Assembly: GCF_000499205.1 (NCBI RefSeq)
Contig: NZ_AWUK01000001.1
Coordinates: 1-64,000 of the forward strand
Length of the DNA: 64,000 bases
Source of the DNA: Paenibacillus sp. MAEPY2
GTDB lineage: Bacteria > Bacillota > Bacilli > Paenibacillales > Paenibacillaceae
Direction of reading: 5' to 3'
Shown here: in pieces, positions 7,931 through 16,284 of the stretch
Numbering within the stretch: the stretch's first letter is position 1
How the letters are laid out: each line of letters starts with the position of its first letter
Position numbers and translations under genes: made by a program
Notes under the pieces: model-generated
The model's database searches: none
What the model was told of the DNA's origin: nothing
What the model saw: only the letters and a program-made list of their open reading frames with translations

Positions 7931-7994
7931 GTTGTTTGTCTCCCTTGGTGGTTGAACTAAGGCATATTCACACTTGCCACTCCGATGACAGAAC

Positions 7995-8110
7995 AACCTT
8001 CCGATCGCTGTTACCCCCAGATTTTTGATTTACTTTTACAAAGGTGAAAATCTGGGGATAAAGGCGAACGCTCCGCTTCTTCAGGTTTTTTCTGTCCTCT
8101 ACGTTCACGT
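7995..8110. repeat. Dispersed intergenic palindrome, copy A
   Basis: CCCCCAGATTTT (8010-8021) pairs with AAAATCTGGGG (8047-8057) and is followed by AAAGGCGAACGCTCCGCTT. The same layout and the same AAAGGCGAACGCT word occur at 47.2 kb and 55.7 kb. It fills the gap between the regulator and kinase genes. It has no coding potential; it may act in RNA stability or be a REP-like dispersed element. Confidence 0.55.
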
Positions 8111-8160
8111 GCAAATGGTTAGTTCAAAATTAAATCGTCAATTTATTGTTAGTATCGATA

Positions 8161-9969
8161 TCATTTAGAATCGGTATTTCCTTTATCGGAATCAGTATCC
8201 TCTTTTGGGATCTCCCAGATCATCTCGGTTCGGAATCCGCCGAGAGGGGATGGGCCGAATAGAAGGTAGGATTGATTGCCGAATAAGTGCATGATTCGCT
8301 GATTCGTGTTCCATAGGCCACAGCCCATTTCCTCCTGCAGCGGCTGCTGCATTTTAAGATTCAAAGCCTCCAACTGATCCGGGTTCAAGCCGGGTCCATC
8401 GTCATCAATGTGAATTTTGCAGAACCCGTTCGAGCTCTCACCAGTAATTCGAATTTCACCGGATGAATAAGACTTCGCCACGCCATGAATGACCGAATTC
8501 TCCACAATGGGTTGCAGCATTAATCGTGGTACGGACTGGGCTAGCATATCCTCAGGGATGTCGATGTGGTATTCAATTCTGCCATTACGCAGCTTCTGGA
8601 TATCCAAATAGTTAACGAGCAGATTGATTTCTTCCTTCAGAGAAGATGTTTCTCGCTCCACTCGTGTCGTATAACGATAGTAGGCACTAAGGTTATGCGC
8701 CATGGAGACGACGGCTTGCTCGTCCTTCATCTGGGCCATGTTGATGATATAGCCAAGACAATTATATAGAAAATGAGGATTGATCTGCGCCTGTAATTGT
8801 TTCAGCGTAGCTTCCTTGGCCCTGATTTTTTCCTGGAACACGTTCTCGATCAGGTCTTGAATCTGATGGGACATATCATTGAATCGATGGAACAAAAACG
8901 AGAACTCATTCTGATCCTTGCTATGCAGACGTACGGAATAATCTCCGCGCTGCACGCGGCGTAAGCCTTGGATCAGCTTTTTGATCGGATATTGAATGTT
9001 TCGATATAACAGGATTGAAGCGGAAATGCCCACCACGAACAGCAAAATCATAAAGAGATAGAACAAGTTCCGACTGAGCGATATCGGTTGAAGAATCTGA
9101 TAGAGTGGTACCACGTCGACCAAATGCCAATCCAGATAGGAGGATTTCACCGAGCTAACGAGATACTTTTTCCCGTTCAGCTTGACGACATCCTGTGTGG
9201 TGTCCTCGGACGAGTGTTCATCCAGATAACGAATGAGTTCTTCGGATAGCTGCTTGTCTGCACTGCGGTTTAGAATGGGCGAATTTCCTTTGTGATAAAA
9301 GAAAGGATCACCTTGTCCACCTTCCTTATACGTATCCAGCATGTTCTGAATATTCTCATAACTGAAGCTGGCTTCGATCACCAGGTTGCTTCCCGTCAAC
9401 ATGCCCGGCTGGGCCAAGGAATCCGTAAAGAACCAGTAAAAGGATTTCATATCCTCTTTTGACTCGGCACCATCACCGTAAGTCCATTGTCCGCTCATAT
9501 TTCGTTTCAGGTAATCCTCATCATACCCGGTTGTTCTATTATAGTTGGCAATGACATCTTGATTCTGCTGTGAATGCACAGCATATCGAGTAGGCCATAT
9601 ATCGGTAACCCCGGCTTGCAGCATCAGCTTTTCCTGAATGACATATCGGGTCTGCATCTTGTCATAACGATCATTCCAAATGTTCAAGCCATTGAATGCT
9701 CTGACATTGGGATCTCTTGTAAGAATAAGACTGAAATCCATCATCTGATTAATGCGGGAATCAATCTGACTGGATAAAAACGTGAGCTGCTTCGTATTGG
9801 AGACCTGTAGTTCTTTACTTACAACATCATAAGTGACATTGTTCGAATAGGTATACATGATAATAATGGGGATGAACAGGAGGATAATTAAGCAGTTTAT
9901 TTTGGCAAACAGACTAAACCGGGATCTCGTCGTTTTTTCAAATAATGTTAAGCGCTTCCATATATTCAT
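8161..9969 (-). CDS. Sensor histidine kinase (YesM family)
   Basis: A 602-residue membrane kinase. TM1 lies at about 23-42 and TM2 at about 300-320 (LFYLFMILLFVVGISASILL), enclosing a 250-residue extracellular sensor. A HAMP region follows, then the His_kinase domain with INPHFLYNCLGYI carrying the phosphorylated His, and an HATPase domain with LMLQPIVENSVIHG (N box) and DDGPG. AAAAGGAGACATTT precedes the ATG. It is the first gene of the minus-strand kinase-regulator-lipoprotein group and is divergent from the permease genes. It probably senses the sugar or glycan fragment taken up by the transporter. Confidence 0.93.
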   Translation of the reverse strand: MNIWKRLTLFEKTTRSRFSLFAKINCLIILLFIPIIIMYTYSNNVTYDVVSKELQVSNTKQLTFLSSQIDSRINQMMDFSLILTRDPNVRAFNGLNIWNDRYDKMQTRYVIQEKLMLQAGVTDIWPTRYAVHSQQNQDVIANYNRTTGYDEDYLKRNMSGQWTYGDGAESKEDMKSFYWFFTDSLAQPGMLTGSNLVIEASFSYENIQNMLDTYKEGGQGDPFFYHKGNSPILNRSADKQLSEELIRYLDEHSSEDTTQDVVKLNGKKYLVSSVKSSYLDWHLVDVVPLYQILQPISLSRNLFYLFMILLFVVGISASILLYRNIQYPIKKLIQGLRRVQRGDYSVRLHSKDQNEFSFLFHRFNDMSHQIQDLIENVFQEKIRAKEATLKQLQAQINPHFLYNCLGYIINMAQMKDEQAVVSMAHNLSAYYRYTTRVERETSSLKEEINLLVNYLDIQKLRNGRIEYHIDIPEDMLAQSVPRLMLQPIVENSVIHGVAKSYSSGEIRITGESSNGFCKIHIDDDGPGLNPDQLEALNLKMQQPLQEEMGCGLWNTNQRIMHLFGNQSYLLFGPSPLGGFRTEMIWEIPKEDTDSDKGNTDSK

Positions 9970-10139
9970 AAATGTCTCCTTTTAATACGTATGTGAACAA
10001 CCTCTTCAGATGATATTCCTAACAAAACACTATGAAGCCTAACAATGTTATATAGTCAGACCTGAGAAATGCCTGATACTATTTATATCAGAGATCCCCA
10101 TTACACACAAAAACTTTTTTTTGGGAACAGGAGCGCGCT

Positions 10140-11102
10140 ATGGAGGCTAATATGGAAGCTAACCGGGTACCTCAAGCGGACATTGGGAGCAAGCCGAACA
10201 GAAAAACAAAAAAACGCTATAAACAACCATGGATTCTGCACTTAATGGTGTTGCCGGCGGCTATTATGGTCTTTATTTTTTCATACATTCCGATGTCCGG
10301 GATTTTGATGGCATTTCAAGATTATAAACCTGCACTTGGTTTTTTCGATTCCGAATGGGTCGGGCTGAAGCATTTCAGATATATGTGGGAAAATGATTAT
10401 TTCTTGCAAATTACGTGGAATACGCTGTTTTTTGCCTGTTCCAAGATCATCATGAATCTCATTATTCCGTTTGTCTTCGCCTTATTGCTTAATGAGGTAC
10501 GGAAGATGGCGCTGAAAAGAACGATTCAAACGCTCGTATATTTGCCGCACTTTTTGTCTTGGGTTACACTGTCAGGCATTCTGATCGACATTCTGGCCCA
10601 GACGGGTATTGTCAATCAGTTCCTGGTCTCGGTATTCGGCATCAAGCCGATCTTCTTTCTTGGGGATGGCAGCTGGTTCCGATTCACCATTATTGCGAGT
10701 GATGTCTGGAAAGAGTTTGGATTCAACACGATCATCTTCCTCGCGGCACTGTCCGGCATTAATCCGTCACTCTATGAAGCGGCTGAAGTGGATGGGGCGG
10801 GACGCTGGAAGCAAACGATGTATATTACCATCCCGGCACTTATTCCAATTGGGATCGTAATCGCAACCCTGGCACTGGGTAATGTGCTTAACGCTAACTT
10901 TGACCAGATCTTTAACTTATATAGTCCATTGATTTACCAGCAAGGGGATATTATCGATACGTTCGTATACAGAGAAGGTCTGCTAAGTGGGCAGTTCAGC
11001 TTCGCTACCGCGGTGAATCTGTTCAAATCGGTCATTAGCTTGATCCTGATTGTGATCTCCTACCGACTGGCTTACCGATTCGCTGGATACCGAATTTTCT
11101 AG
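10140..11102 (+). CDS. Carbohydrate ABC transporter permease (LplB type)
   Basis: A 320-residue inner-membrane protein with six predicted TM helices, the first at about 30-50. The EAA loop YEAAEVDGAGRWKQTMYITI, which docks on the ATPase, is near residue 212. A Lys/Arg-rich cytoplasmic N-terminus precedes TM1. AGGAG lies eight bases upstream of the ATG. It is followed after 15 bases by the second permease, and is divergent from the kinase gene, with a 170-base shared control region (9970-10139). It is the first half of the heterodimeric channel for the solute bound by the lipoprotein at 4348. Confidence 0.93.
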   Translation: MEANMEANRVPQADIGSKPNRKTKKRYKQPWILHLMVLPAAIMVFIFSYIPMSGILMAFQDYKPALGFFDSEWVGLKHFRYMWENDYFLQITWNTLFFACSKIIMNLIIPFVFALLLNEVRKMALKRTIQTLVYLPHFLSWVTLSGILIDILAQTGIVNQFLVSVFGIKPIFFLGDGSWFRFTIIASDVWKEFGFNTIIFLAALSGINPSLYEAAEVDGAGRWKQTMYITIPALIPIGIVIATLALGNVLNANFDQIFNLYSPLIYQQGDIIDTFVYREGLLSGQFSFATAVNLFKSVISLILIVISYRLAYRFAGYRIF

Positions 11103-11117
11103 AAAGGATGACGAGAC

Positions 11118-11990
11118 ATGTATCATAAAACGATGCCTTACCGCATATTCAGCATAATCAACAATGTGTTACTGACCATCCTTTCACTGCTCTGCTTGCT
11201 GCCATTGTATCACTTACTTATGGTATCGCTTAGCTCAACTGCACCTGCAAACGCTGGACTCGTTACGTTCTGGCCGATTGGTTTTACACTGGAGGCGTAT
11301 GCCAAGACGTTTGCTAACAGCAATTTCCTTTCCTCCCTGTGGGTGTCCGTAGAGCGGACGGTACTGGGAACAGGGCTTGCGTTAATCGTCAATACGATTG
11401 CAGCATACGCGCTCTCCAAGGAGACGCGGGTGTTCCGTGCACGCAACATCTATCTATGGTATTTTGTCATCACGATGCTGTTCAGCGGTGGCCTCATTCC
11501 GGGGTATATCCTGATTCTGAAGCTGGGACTGATGAATACTTTGTTAGCATTGATCCTGCCGGGTTTGGTTGCGGTGTTCAACATTATTCTGCTGCTGAAT
11601 TTCTTCCGTACCGTTCCCAAGGATCTGGAGGAAGCTGCATTTATCGATGGGGCAGGGCACTTGCAGACGTTTATCAAAATCTATCTGCCCGTCTCCGTAC
11701 CTGTCATTGCAACGGTGTCCCTCTTCATGATGGTTGGGCATTGGAACTCGTACTTTGACGGGATCATCTACATCCGTGATGCGGAAAAGCTGCCACTGGC
11801 GACATTCATGCAGACGATCATCGTTCAGGCGGACATGTCGAAGCTCGATCCGGAAGCTGTAGCGAACCTGTCCAAGCGGACCATTCGGGCTTCACAGATC
11901 TTTATCAGTGCGCTGCCAATCCTGCTTGTGTATCCGTTCCTGCAACGTTATTTTGTAACCGGGATTGTGGTTGGGGCTGTGAAGGAGTAG
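11118..11990 (+). CDS. Carbohydrate ABC transporter permease (YtcP/LplC type)
   Basis: A 290-residue permease with six TM helices and the EAA motif EEAAFIDGAGHLQTFIKIYL near residue 170. The C-terminus FLQRYFVTGIVVGAVKE is typical of this family. It is cotranscribed with the LplB-type gene (15-base gap; AAAGGATGACGAG as ribosome binding site). A terminator follows at 12041. It is the second half of the membrane channel of the divergent sugar uptake system. Confidence 0.93.
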   Translation: MYHKTMPYRIFSIINNVLLTILSLLCLLPLYHLLMVSLSSTAPANAGLVTFWPIGFTLEAYAKTFANSNFLSSLWVSVERTVLGTGLALIVNTIAAYALSKETRVFRARNIYLWYFVITMLFSGGLIPGYILILKLGLMNTLLALILPGLVAVFNIILLLNFFRTVPKDLEEAAFIDGAGHLQTFIKIYLPVSVPVIATVSLFMMVGHWNSYFDGIIYIRDAEKLPLATFMQTIIVQADMSKLDPEAVANLSKRTIRASQIFISALPILLVYPFLQRYFVTGIVVGAVKE

Positions 11991-12040
11991 TTGAATGTAG
12001 GGGTTAGAATAGGGTTTGTAAAATGGAGTCACTGAACTGG

Positions 12041-12068
12041 GGAAGGCCAGGGAGGAGGCTTCTTTTTT
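12041..12068 (+). terminator. Probable terminator of the permease operon
   Basis: GAAGGCC and GGCTTC form a short stem with the loop AGGGAGGA, followed by T6. It is placed 50 bases after the second permease gene. Confidence 0.6.
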
Positions 12069-12167
12069 GTTATGGAATAGATGTATATTACCTTTAATTG
12101 AATAAAATGGTACTATGAGAGTTGATTAAGAGCATGAGTCATTTACCAATAGGAGGATGTGGACAAA

Positions 12168-12719
12168 GTGAAGAAGATTATGGTTGTTACCCTTGCTTTG
12201 ACGTTTTTGAGCGTATTCATGACTTTTACAGCCACAAGCGCACCGAAAAAGATCAATATATTACTTAATGAAAAAGAACTAAAGACTCAAGCAGGCGCTG
12301 AAGCTCCCAAGAAATCAATTGAAGTTATGGTTAACTTGGAAACATTTCAATTAGTAGAGGCAAATGATTATATCATCTCTGACGGCCACATACTCGTTTC
12401 GCCAGCCTATATTACGAATGTACTAGATTTCGATGTGCCTGGTAAAGGGATATGGTGGGATAACGAAGCCAAAAGTGTAATATTTGCATATGTCGACAAA
12501 GATGATTATCCAAAACCAAGGTTAACTTTTAAGGTGGGGGAAAGCTCTTTTACCGAGTTCGACAAGCAAATTGAACTAAAGAGTAAAGTATTAATGGTAG
12601 ATGGAAGAGTTTATTTGCCGTTAAGAGCAATTAGTGAAGCATATGGTAAGGAGGTTCATTGGGAATACAATAACAGCAAGAACATGGTTCGAATAACTGC
12701 GAAGAATAACTTGCCATGA
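12168..12719 (+). CDS. Secreted stalk-domain protein (copper amine oxidase N-terminal-like)
   Basis: A 183-residue protein with a signal peptide (residues 1-25, VVTLALTFLSVFMTFTA) and two regions like the copper amine oxidase N-terminal/stalk repeat: hydrophobic, KINILLNEKEL at the start, and VDGRVYLPLRAISEAYG near residue 145, the family's hallmark. Such domains are common in Paenibacillus exoproteins and are thought to bind surfaces or ligands; no enzyme domain is attached. The start is taken as GTG 12168, eleven bases after AGGAGG (12151-12156); GTG 12159 overlaps the site. It is followed at 12805 by a compact attC-like repeat. Confidence 0.75.
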   Translation: MKKIMVVTLALTFLSVFMTFTATSAPKKINILLNEKELKTQAGAEAPKKSIEVMVNLETFQLVEANDYIISDGHILVSPAYITNVLDFDVPGKGIWWDNEAKSVIFAYVDKDDYPKPRLTFKVGESSFTEFDKQIELKSKVLMVDGRVYLPLRAISEAYGKEVHWEYNNSKNMVRITAKNNLP

Positions 12720-12804
12720 CTTTTATGCAGAACAACAGGTTTTAAAGGAAGTAATGTTTTAGTCTGAAAGAATGATTTCCAGGGAAGCTAGGAAGCAACC
12801 AGAC

Positions 12805-12848
12805 ACACTTAGCATTCACAGAATCGTTAATACAGGAACGTTAAGTGA
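12805..12848 (+). repeat. Compact attC-like repeat, copy 5
   Basis: The left arm ACACTTAGCATTCAC (12805-12819) pairs with GTTAATACAGGAACGTTAAGTG (12826-12847) except for the extra ACAGGAAC of the right arm; the loop is only six bases. The right arm matches copies 2 and 3 (AGGAACGTTA..TGA). It lies 85 bases after the stalk-domain gene and far from the main array. The stretch 12720-13022 holds no convincing gene. Confidence 0.55.
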
Positions 12849-13022
12849 TTTCGTTAAGCTGAAGACATCCAGGCTCGATCTCAAATATGTTTTTACGTTT
12901 AACCAGATCGTTGGATACTTAGAGACATCAGTCGATATGGGATTATTGAATATGAGGTATGTAAAGATAAAGTATAATTTGTAGGCTATATTTCTGAAAA
13001 GTGGAGATCGGAACGAAGCCCG

Positions 13023-13052
13023 TTGCCCATACACTCCCAATCCTGTTATAAT
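13023..13052 (+). promoter_or_regulatory. Predicted sigma-A promoter for the FusB-like gene
   Basis: TTGCCC (13023-13028), an 18-base spacer and TATAAT (13047-13052). Transcription would start near 13059 and give a leader of about 215 bases before the coding start at 13276. Confidence 0.6.
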
Positions 13053-13127
13053 TCCGATATATCTATCGTATTGGGGGTTATGACGTGGCAATATGGATGA
13101 TGCCGGATTGCTCGTTCGCTAGAAAGC

Positions 13128-13266
13128 CTTACGCAAAGCCTGAATAGGGGCGGACTTTGTGTAGGGCGCGACAAAATGAGATCGTATGCCCTGGAATCAA
13201 CATCAACATCATGGTTCAACCCGCAGGCTTTGCACCTTACTTTATTTTCATAATAAAAATAAGGGG
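13128..13266 (+). promoter_or_regulatory. Attenuator-like leader with mutually exclusive stems
   Basis: GCCTTACGCAAAG (about 13126-13138) can pair with CTTTGTGTAGGGC (13155-13167) using only standard and GU pairs. The overlapping GCAAAGCCTG (13132-13141) can instead pair perfectly with CAGGCTTTGC (13224-13233). A third stem joins CCTTA (13235-13239) to TAAGG (13260-13264) and covers part of the AAGGGG ribosome binding site of the downstream gene. The layout is that of an antibiotic-inducible translational attenuator. Confidence 0.5.
13176..13253 (+). CDS. Predicted 25-residue leader peptide upstream of the FusB-like gene
   Basis: ATG at 13176 opens a 25-codon ORF ending at TAA 13251-13253, with TAGGG about nine bases upstream of the ATG. 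The product ends ...SWFNPQALHLTLFS. Its last codons run through the segments that form the alternative stems, and its stop codon is in the loop of the hairpin that covers the next gene's ribosome binding site. A ribosome stalled in it would free that site. This is a structural inference; no homologous leader is claimed. Confidence 0.5.
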   Translation: MRSYALESTSTSWFNPQALHLTLFS

Positions 13267-13275
13267 CTGAAAGCC

Positions 13276-13917
13276 ATGCAAACACCATTTATTCATAATC
13301 ATCAGTTCAATTATATTCAAAAACAAGCTGATTTCCTGCTTAAAACGCTGCGCTCGGTCGTGGACCCCAAAGTATTGGATACGGTCCGTTATACCGTCAG
13401 CACGAATGCCGTTGGCATCTTCAATGATCTGACGCCGGAACAAAAGCAACTGCTAGAGCAGTTATCCACGTATGAGAAGACACATGAGTTGCAGACCTAT
13501 CTGAACCAGCTGGAAGCATATCTGATTCCATTTCCGCAAGTATCCGCGAAGCAGATTCAGAAGCTGTTTCCCAAGGTAAAGAAGCTCAAAGTGCCGGATC
13601 TGGAATCCATCGATTACGCACGTACAACTTATCTGAGATGGACCGACATTGCTACCGATCGCTTGTTCATCGTGTATCCGCACGAAGGCAGATTCCTCGG
13701 AATTGAGGGGCGGCTTACAGCCACGAACAAGAAAGGGTATTGCATGTTCTGTCATCGCCATCAGGAGCTCGGGTTCTTCAACGTGAAGACCAAGAGTTAT
13801 ACGCCGGACAACATTTCTTCCGTGGCCCAGTACGTATGCATGGATAACACAGCTTGTAACCATAGCATCACCGATACTAGTATGTTGGAGAAGTTTCTTC
13901 TCTCGACCGTAAAATAA
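13276..13917 (+). CDS. FusB/FusC-family EF-G-binding protein
   Basis: A 213-residue protein with the two-domain layout of FusB-type proteins: a helical N-terminal domain (1-85) and a C-terminal zinc-binding domain with C-x2-C (YCMFCHRHQELG) and a later C-x5-C pair (YVCMDNTACNHSI). These proteins bind elongation factor G and free it from stalled ribosomes, giving fusidic acid tolerance in staphylococci and Listeria. The start is the ATG at 13276 with AAGGGG ten bases upstream; an extended frame back to 13186 overlaps the leader and is not likely. The long leader suggests inducible expression. A terminator follows at 13936. Confidence 0.88.
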   Translation: MQTPFIHNHQFNYIQKQADFLLKTLRSVVDPKVLDTVRYTVSTNAVGIFNDLTPEQKQLLEQLSTYEKTHELQTYLNQLEAYLIPFPQVSAKQIQKLFPKVKKLKVPDLESIDYARTTYLRWTDIATDRLFIVYPHEGRFLGIEGRLTATNKKGYCMFCHRHQELGFFNVKTKSYTPDNISSVAQYVCMDNTACNHSITDTSMLEKFLLSTVK

Positions 13918-13935
13918 TTGAATCTAAACAAACAG

Positions 13936-13960
13936 GGTCGCTCTTTGGAGCGACCTTTTT
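13936..13960 (+). terminator. Rho-independent terminator
   Basis: GGTCGCTC, loop TTTG, GAGCGACC, then T5, 18 bases after the FusB-like gene. Confidence 0.85.
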
Positions 13961-14019
13961 GCTGTGTTCAAGCGGAATTGGGACGTCAGGTGTCATATCA
14001 ATGTAGCACTATAAAGCCT

Positions 14020-14607
14020 TTATAGCATCGAAGGATCATTGGCGTAGTTCAGTCCCAGGTTATGCGCATGGTTCAGCAGTGCCTCATAATGCTCAGGCTT
14101 GGATTCCAACGTTTCATATAAAAACTCAACCCTGGATCGGGACACGCCGCAATAATCGGCAATTCCCACATTGAGCAGATTGGCGATTGATTCACCATAG
14201 TTGCGCTTCTGCATCTGTTGTTCCGTCACACCCGAAAGGGCGATCCACAATATTTGCTGATGAGGAAGTTTCTTCGCGCCGTAGGCAAACCCGTTGTTCA
14301 TGACACGATCCACATAACCTTTCAACATGGCTGGCAGATGCCACCACCAAAGAGGAAACACAAAAGCCACAGCATCGTGCTTCTTCAATCGTTTCATTTC
14401 AGTTTCAACCTCAGGCGAGAACACCTGATTTTCTTGGGTATAGTCTGGTTCGTCTATCTCACGAAGAATCGGGTCGAATCCAATTCCGTGTAAATCCAAT
14501 ATCTCATAACCGTGACCAGCCTCGGTAAGACCTTTTGCAAAACGTTCAGCTACCTGGAAGGTCAAGGAATCTTTTCTCGGGTGGGATACTACAACGAGTA
14601 CGTACAT
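14020..14607 (-). CDS. NAD(P)H dehydrogenase (quinone), flavodoxin-fold
   Basis: A 195-residue protein starting MYVLVVVSHPRKDSLT, the FMN-binding loop of the MdaB/KefF/NQO family. AFVFPLWWWHLPAMLKGYVD near residue 85 is the conserved flavin- and quinone-site segment. It is a soluble two-electron reductase of quinones or related electrophiles. The start is set at ATG 14607 by homology; a GTG at 14619 lies closer to AAAGG and is possible. It is divergent from an HxlR regulator, a common pairing in which the regulator senses the stress that induces the reductase. Confidence 0.88.
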   Translation of the reverse strand: MYVLVVVSHPRKDSLTFQVAERFAKGLTEAGHGYEILDLHGIGFDPILREIDEPDYTQENQVFSPEVETEMKRLKKHDAVAFVFPLWWWHLPAMLKGYVDRVMNNGFAYGAKKLPHQQILWIALSGVTEQQMQKRNYGESIANLLNVGIADYCGVSRSRVEFLYETLESKPEHYEALLNHAHNLGLNYANDPSML

Positions 14608-14852
14608 ATTAACTTTCACTACCTTTCTGGATTGCAGTCTTGTAGCCATAATTCAATGGCTGATGCTATTATAAACAGGTATGAGAACATCTGGAAGTAC
14701 GCACTTTGTTGTTCTATAGGAAGAATGAAGTGCCATAGGAACATCAAAGTACCCTAAATGGATGCCTCGAAATGAGCTTAATAATAGAAATAAGAACAGC
14801 AAAAAGATTATATTTTCATCTGGGATACAACCGGATATGGAGGGGTTCAAGA

Positions 14853-15251
14853 ATGACAGAACATGGAGAAACGGGTGCTCCAAAGAAATATAAAGTAGGT
14901 GTGGAAGCGGCCCTGGAAGTGATGGGTGGGAAATGGAAGCCCTTAATCATTTATCACTTGATGACCGGACGTAAACGCACGTCAGAGCTTCGACGATTGA
15001 TACCGGACATTACGCAGAAGATGCTGACAACACAGCTCAGAGGTCTGGAAAAGGACGAGATTGTGCAGCGCAAGGTATATTCGGAGGTTCCTCCCAAAGT
15101 GGAATATGAGTTAACGGACTACGGCTGGGGACTCAAGCCTGCGCTGGACCATCTATGTTATTGGGGAGAAGAGCATCTGGATAAAATCCATGGGGATAAA
15201 TTTAAAGTTCTGGAAGACTTTGATTCCGAAGAGAAGGGGTCGGGAAGATGA
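14853..15251 (+). CDS. HxlR-family winged-helix transcriptional regulator
   Basis: A 132-residue protein with the HxlR hallmark GGKWKPLIIYHLM followed by RRLIPDITQKMLTTQLRGLE as recognition helix and a wing near EVPPKVEYELTDYG. GGAGGGG lies seven bases before ATG 14853; the longer frame from 14772 lacks a site. HxlR proteins are dimeric repressors or activators, often sensing aldehydes or quinones through Cys. It is divergently placed to the quinone reductase gene (245-base shared region), its probable target, and overlaps the next Nudix gene by adjoining codons. Confidence 0.9.
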   Translation: MTEHGETGAPKKYKVGVEAALEVMGGKWKPLIIYHLMTGRKRTSELRRLIPDITQKMLTTQLRGLEKDEIVQRKVYSEVPPKVEYELTDYGWGLKPALDHLCYWGEEHLDKIHGDKFKVLEDFDSEEKGSGR

Positions 15252-15728
15252 ATGGTGCGGAGCACGCGAAACAGGCAGTGCCCTTTCGTTGTGAAGGCGT
15301 GGCAGAAGAGCTTCGATCAATACCGCGTACTGATGCTGAAGCGGGCTGGCCGTATGTTGCACAATGAGTGGTGTTATGTGGGTGGCGGGATAGAAAAGGG
15401 CGAGAAGGCATGGGAAGCTGCACTCAGAGAAGTTCATGAGGAAACAGGCATTACGGAAGTGCGGTTATACTCTGCCAATCAATTTGAACAATATTACTCA
15501 CCCACGGAGGATTATATCTATACCGCTCCCGTATTCGTAGGATATGTGGAAGAAAGCCAGCCTGTCCGGTTAAATCATGAACATACCGAGTACCAATGGA
15601 TGACGTTTGACGAGGCCAAAGACAATGCGGCATTGCCCGGAATAGATGACATTTTGCATTTTGTTGAAAAGCATTTTGCCAGAAAAGCCCCTTCCGAGTG
15701 GCTTCGAATTAATAGAGAGAAAGATTAG
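15252..15728 (+). CDS. Nudix hydrolase
   Basis: A 158-residue protein with a complete Nudix box GGGIEKGEKAWEAALREV..EETGI (residues 43-66), where the REVHEE glutamates bind Mg. These enzymes cleave nucleoside diphosphate derivatives; the substrate cannot be inferred. The start directly abuts the stop of the HxlR gene, so translation may be coupled; no separate ribosome binding site is obvious and the first 15 residues are uncertain. Confidence 0.85.
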   Translation: MVRSTRNRQCPFVVKAWQKSFDQYRVLMLKRAGRMLHNEWCYVGGGIEKGEKAWEAALREVHEETGITEVRLYSANQFEQYYSPTEDYIYTAPVFVGYVEESQPVRLNHEHTEYQWMTFDEAKDNAALPGIDDILHFVEKHFARKAPSEWLRINREKD

Positions 15729-15731
15729 GAG

Positions 15732-16178
15732 GTGGAACTCATCACATACAAGACGATTTATCCAAGAGCATGGTTGAGCCTATTATGTATGTTGGTCATT
15801 GAAGTCATACTTTTGAGGGATGGTATGTACGATAAAAATGGTATTCTGAGGTACTCCCTGATCGTAATAGTGACCTTTATTCTCGGTTATATCGTTTTTC
15901 TGATCTGGCGTTTATTGTTCACTAAACCCAGTATTACGCTGGAAAGCGATCATGTGATTTCTACGAAACATCAGAGATATGATGCATCTCAGATTGAGTG
16001 TGTTTATGTGAATTATAGGCGGATTGGCATCAAACTCTATGGTAAACGGTTAGTGCCGGTGGATTTATGCTTTTATTTCCAAAGAAATCAGGAGACCGAA
16101 GGATTAGAGGAGTTACATGAATGGGCAGCACGAAATCATAAAGATATGAAACACAAGTTCTTTCAAACCTTAGCGTAG
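15732..16178 (+). CDS. Membrane protein with two N-terminal TM helices, unknown function
   Basis: About 148 residues. Hydrophobic stretches at 13-28 and 35-57 (LIVIVTFILGYIVFLIW) are followed by a soluble C-terminal part with ASQIECVYVNYRRIGIKLYG, resembling a PH-like domain. The start is doubtful: the GTG at 15732 overlaps the AGGAGGT site itself, and no better standard codon follows at proper spacing. It lies three bases after the Nudix gene, so it is probably in the same transcript. Confidence 0.55.
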   Translation: MELITYKTIYPRAWLSLLCMLVIEVILLRDGMYDKNGILRYSLIVIVTFILGYIVFLIWRLLFTKPSITLESDHVISTKHQRYDASQIECVYVNYRRIGIKLYGKRLVPVDLCFYFQRNQETEGLEELHEWAARNHKDMKHKFFQTLA

Positions 16179-16284
16179 ACTTGTACGTTTATTTTATTGA
16201 GACCGTCATGTCTTGGGGATGATGAGGGCGTAATGTTGTTCACTTTTGCCGAAATAAAATTTAAGTTCTGGAGGTGTGCACACG

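Noticed and set aside
9945..9965. cre-like sequence at the start of the kinase gene
   Set aside because: TGGAAGCGCTTAACA on the minus strand has mismatches at conserved positions and lies inside codons 4-8; too weak to call.
12772..12984. 70-codon ORF after the stalk-domain gene
   Set aside because: No ribosome binding site, no motif, and it runs through the compact repeat copy.
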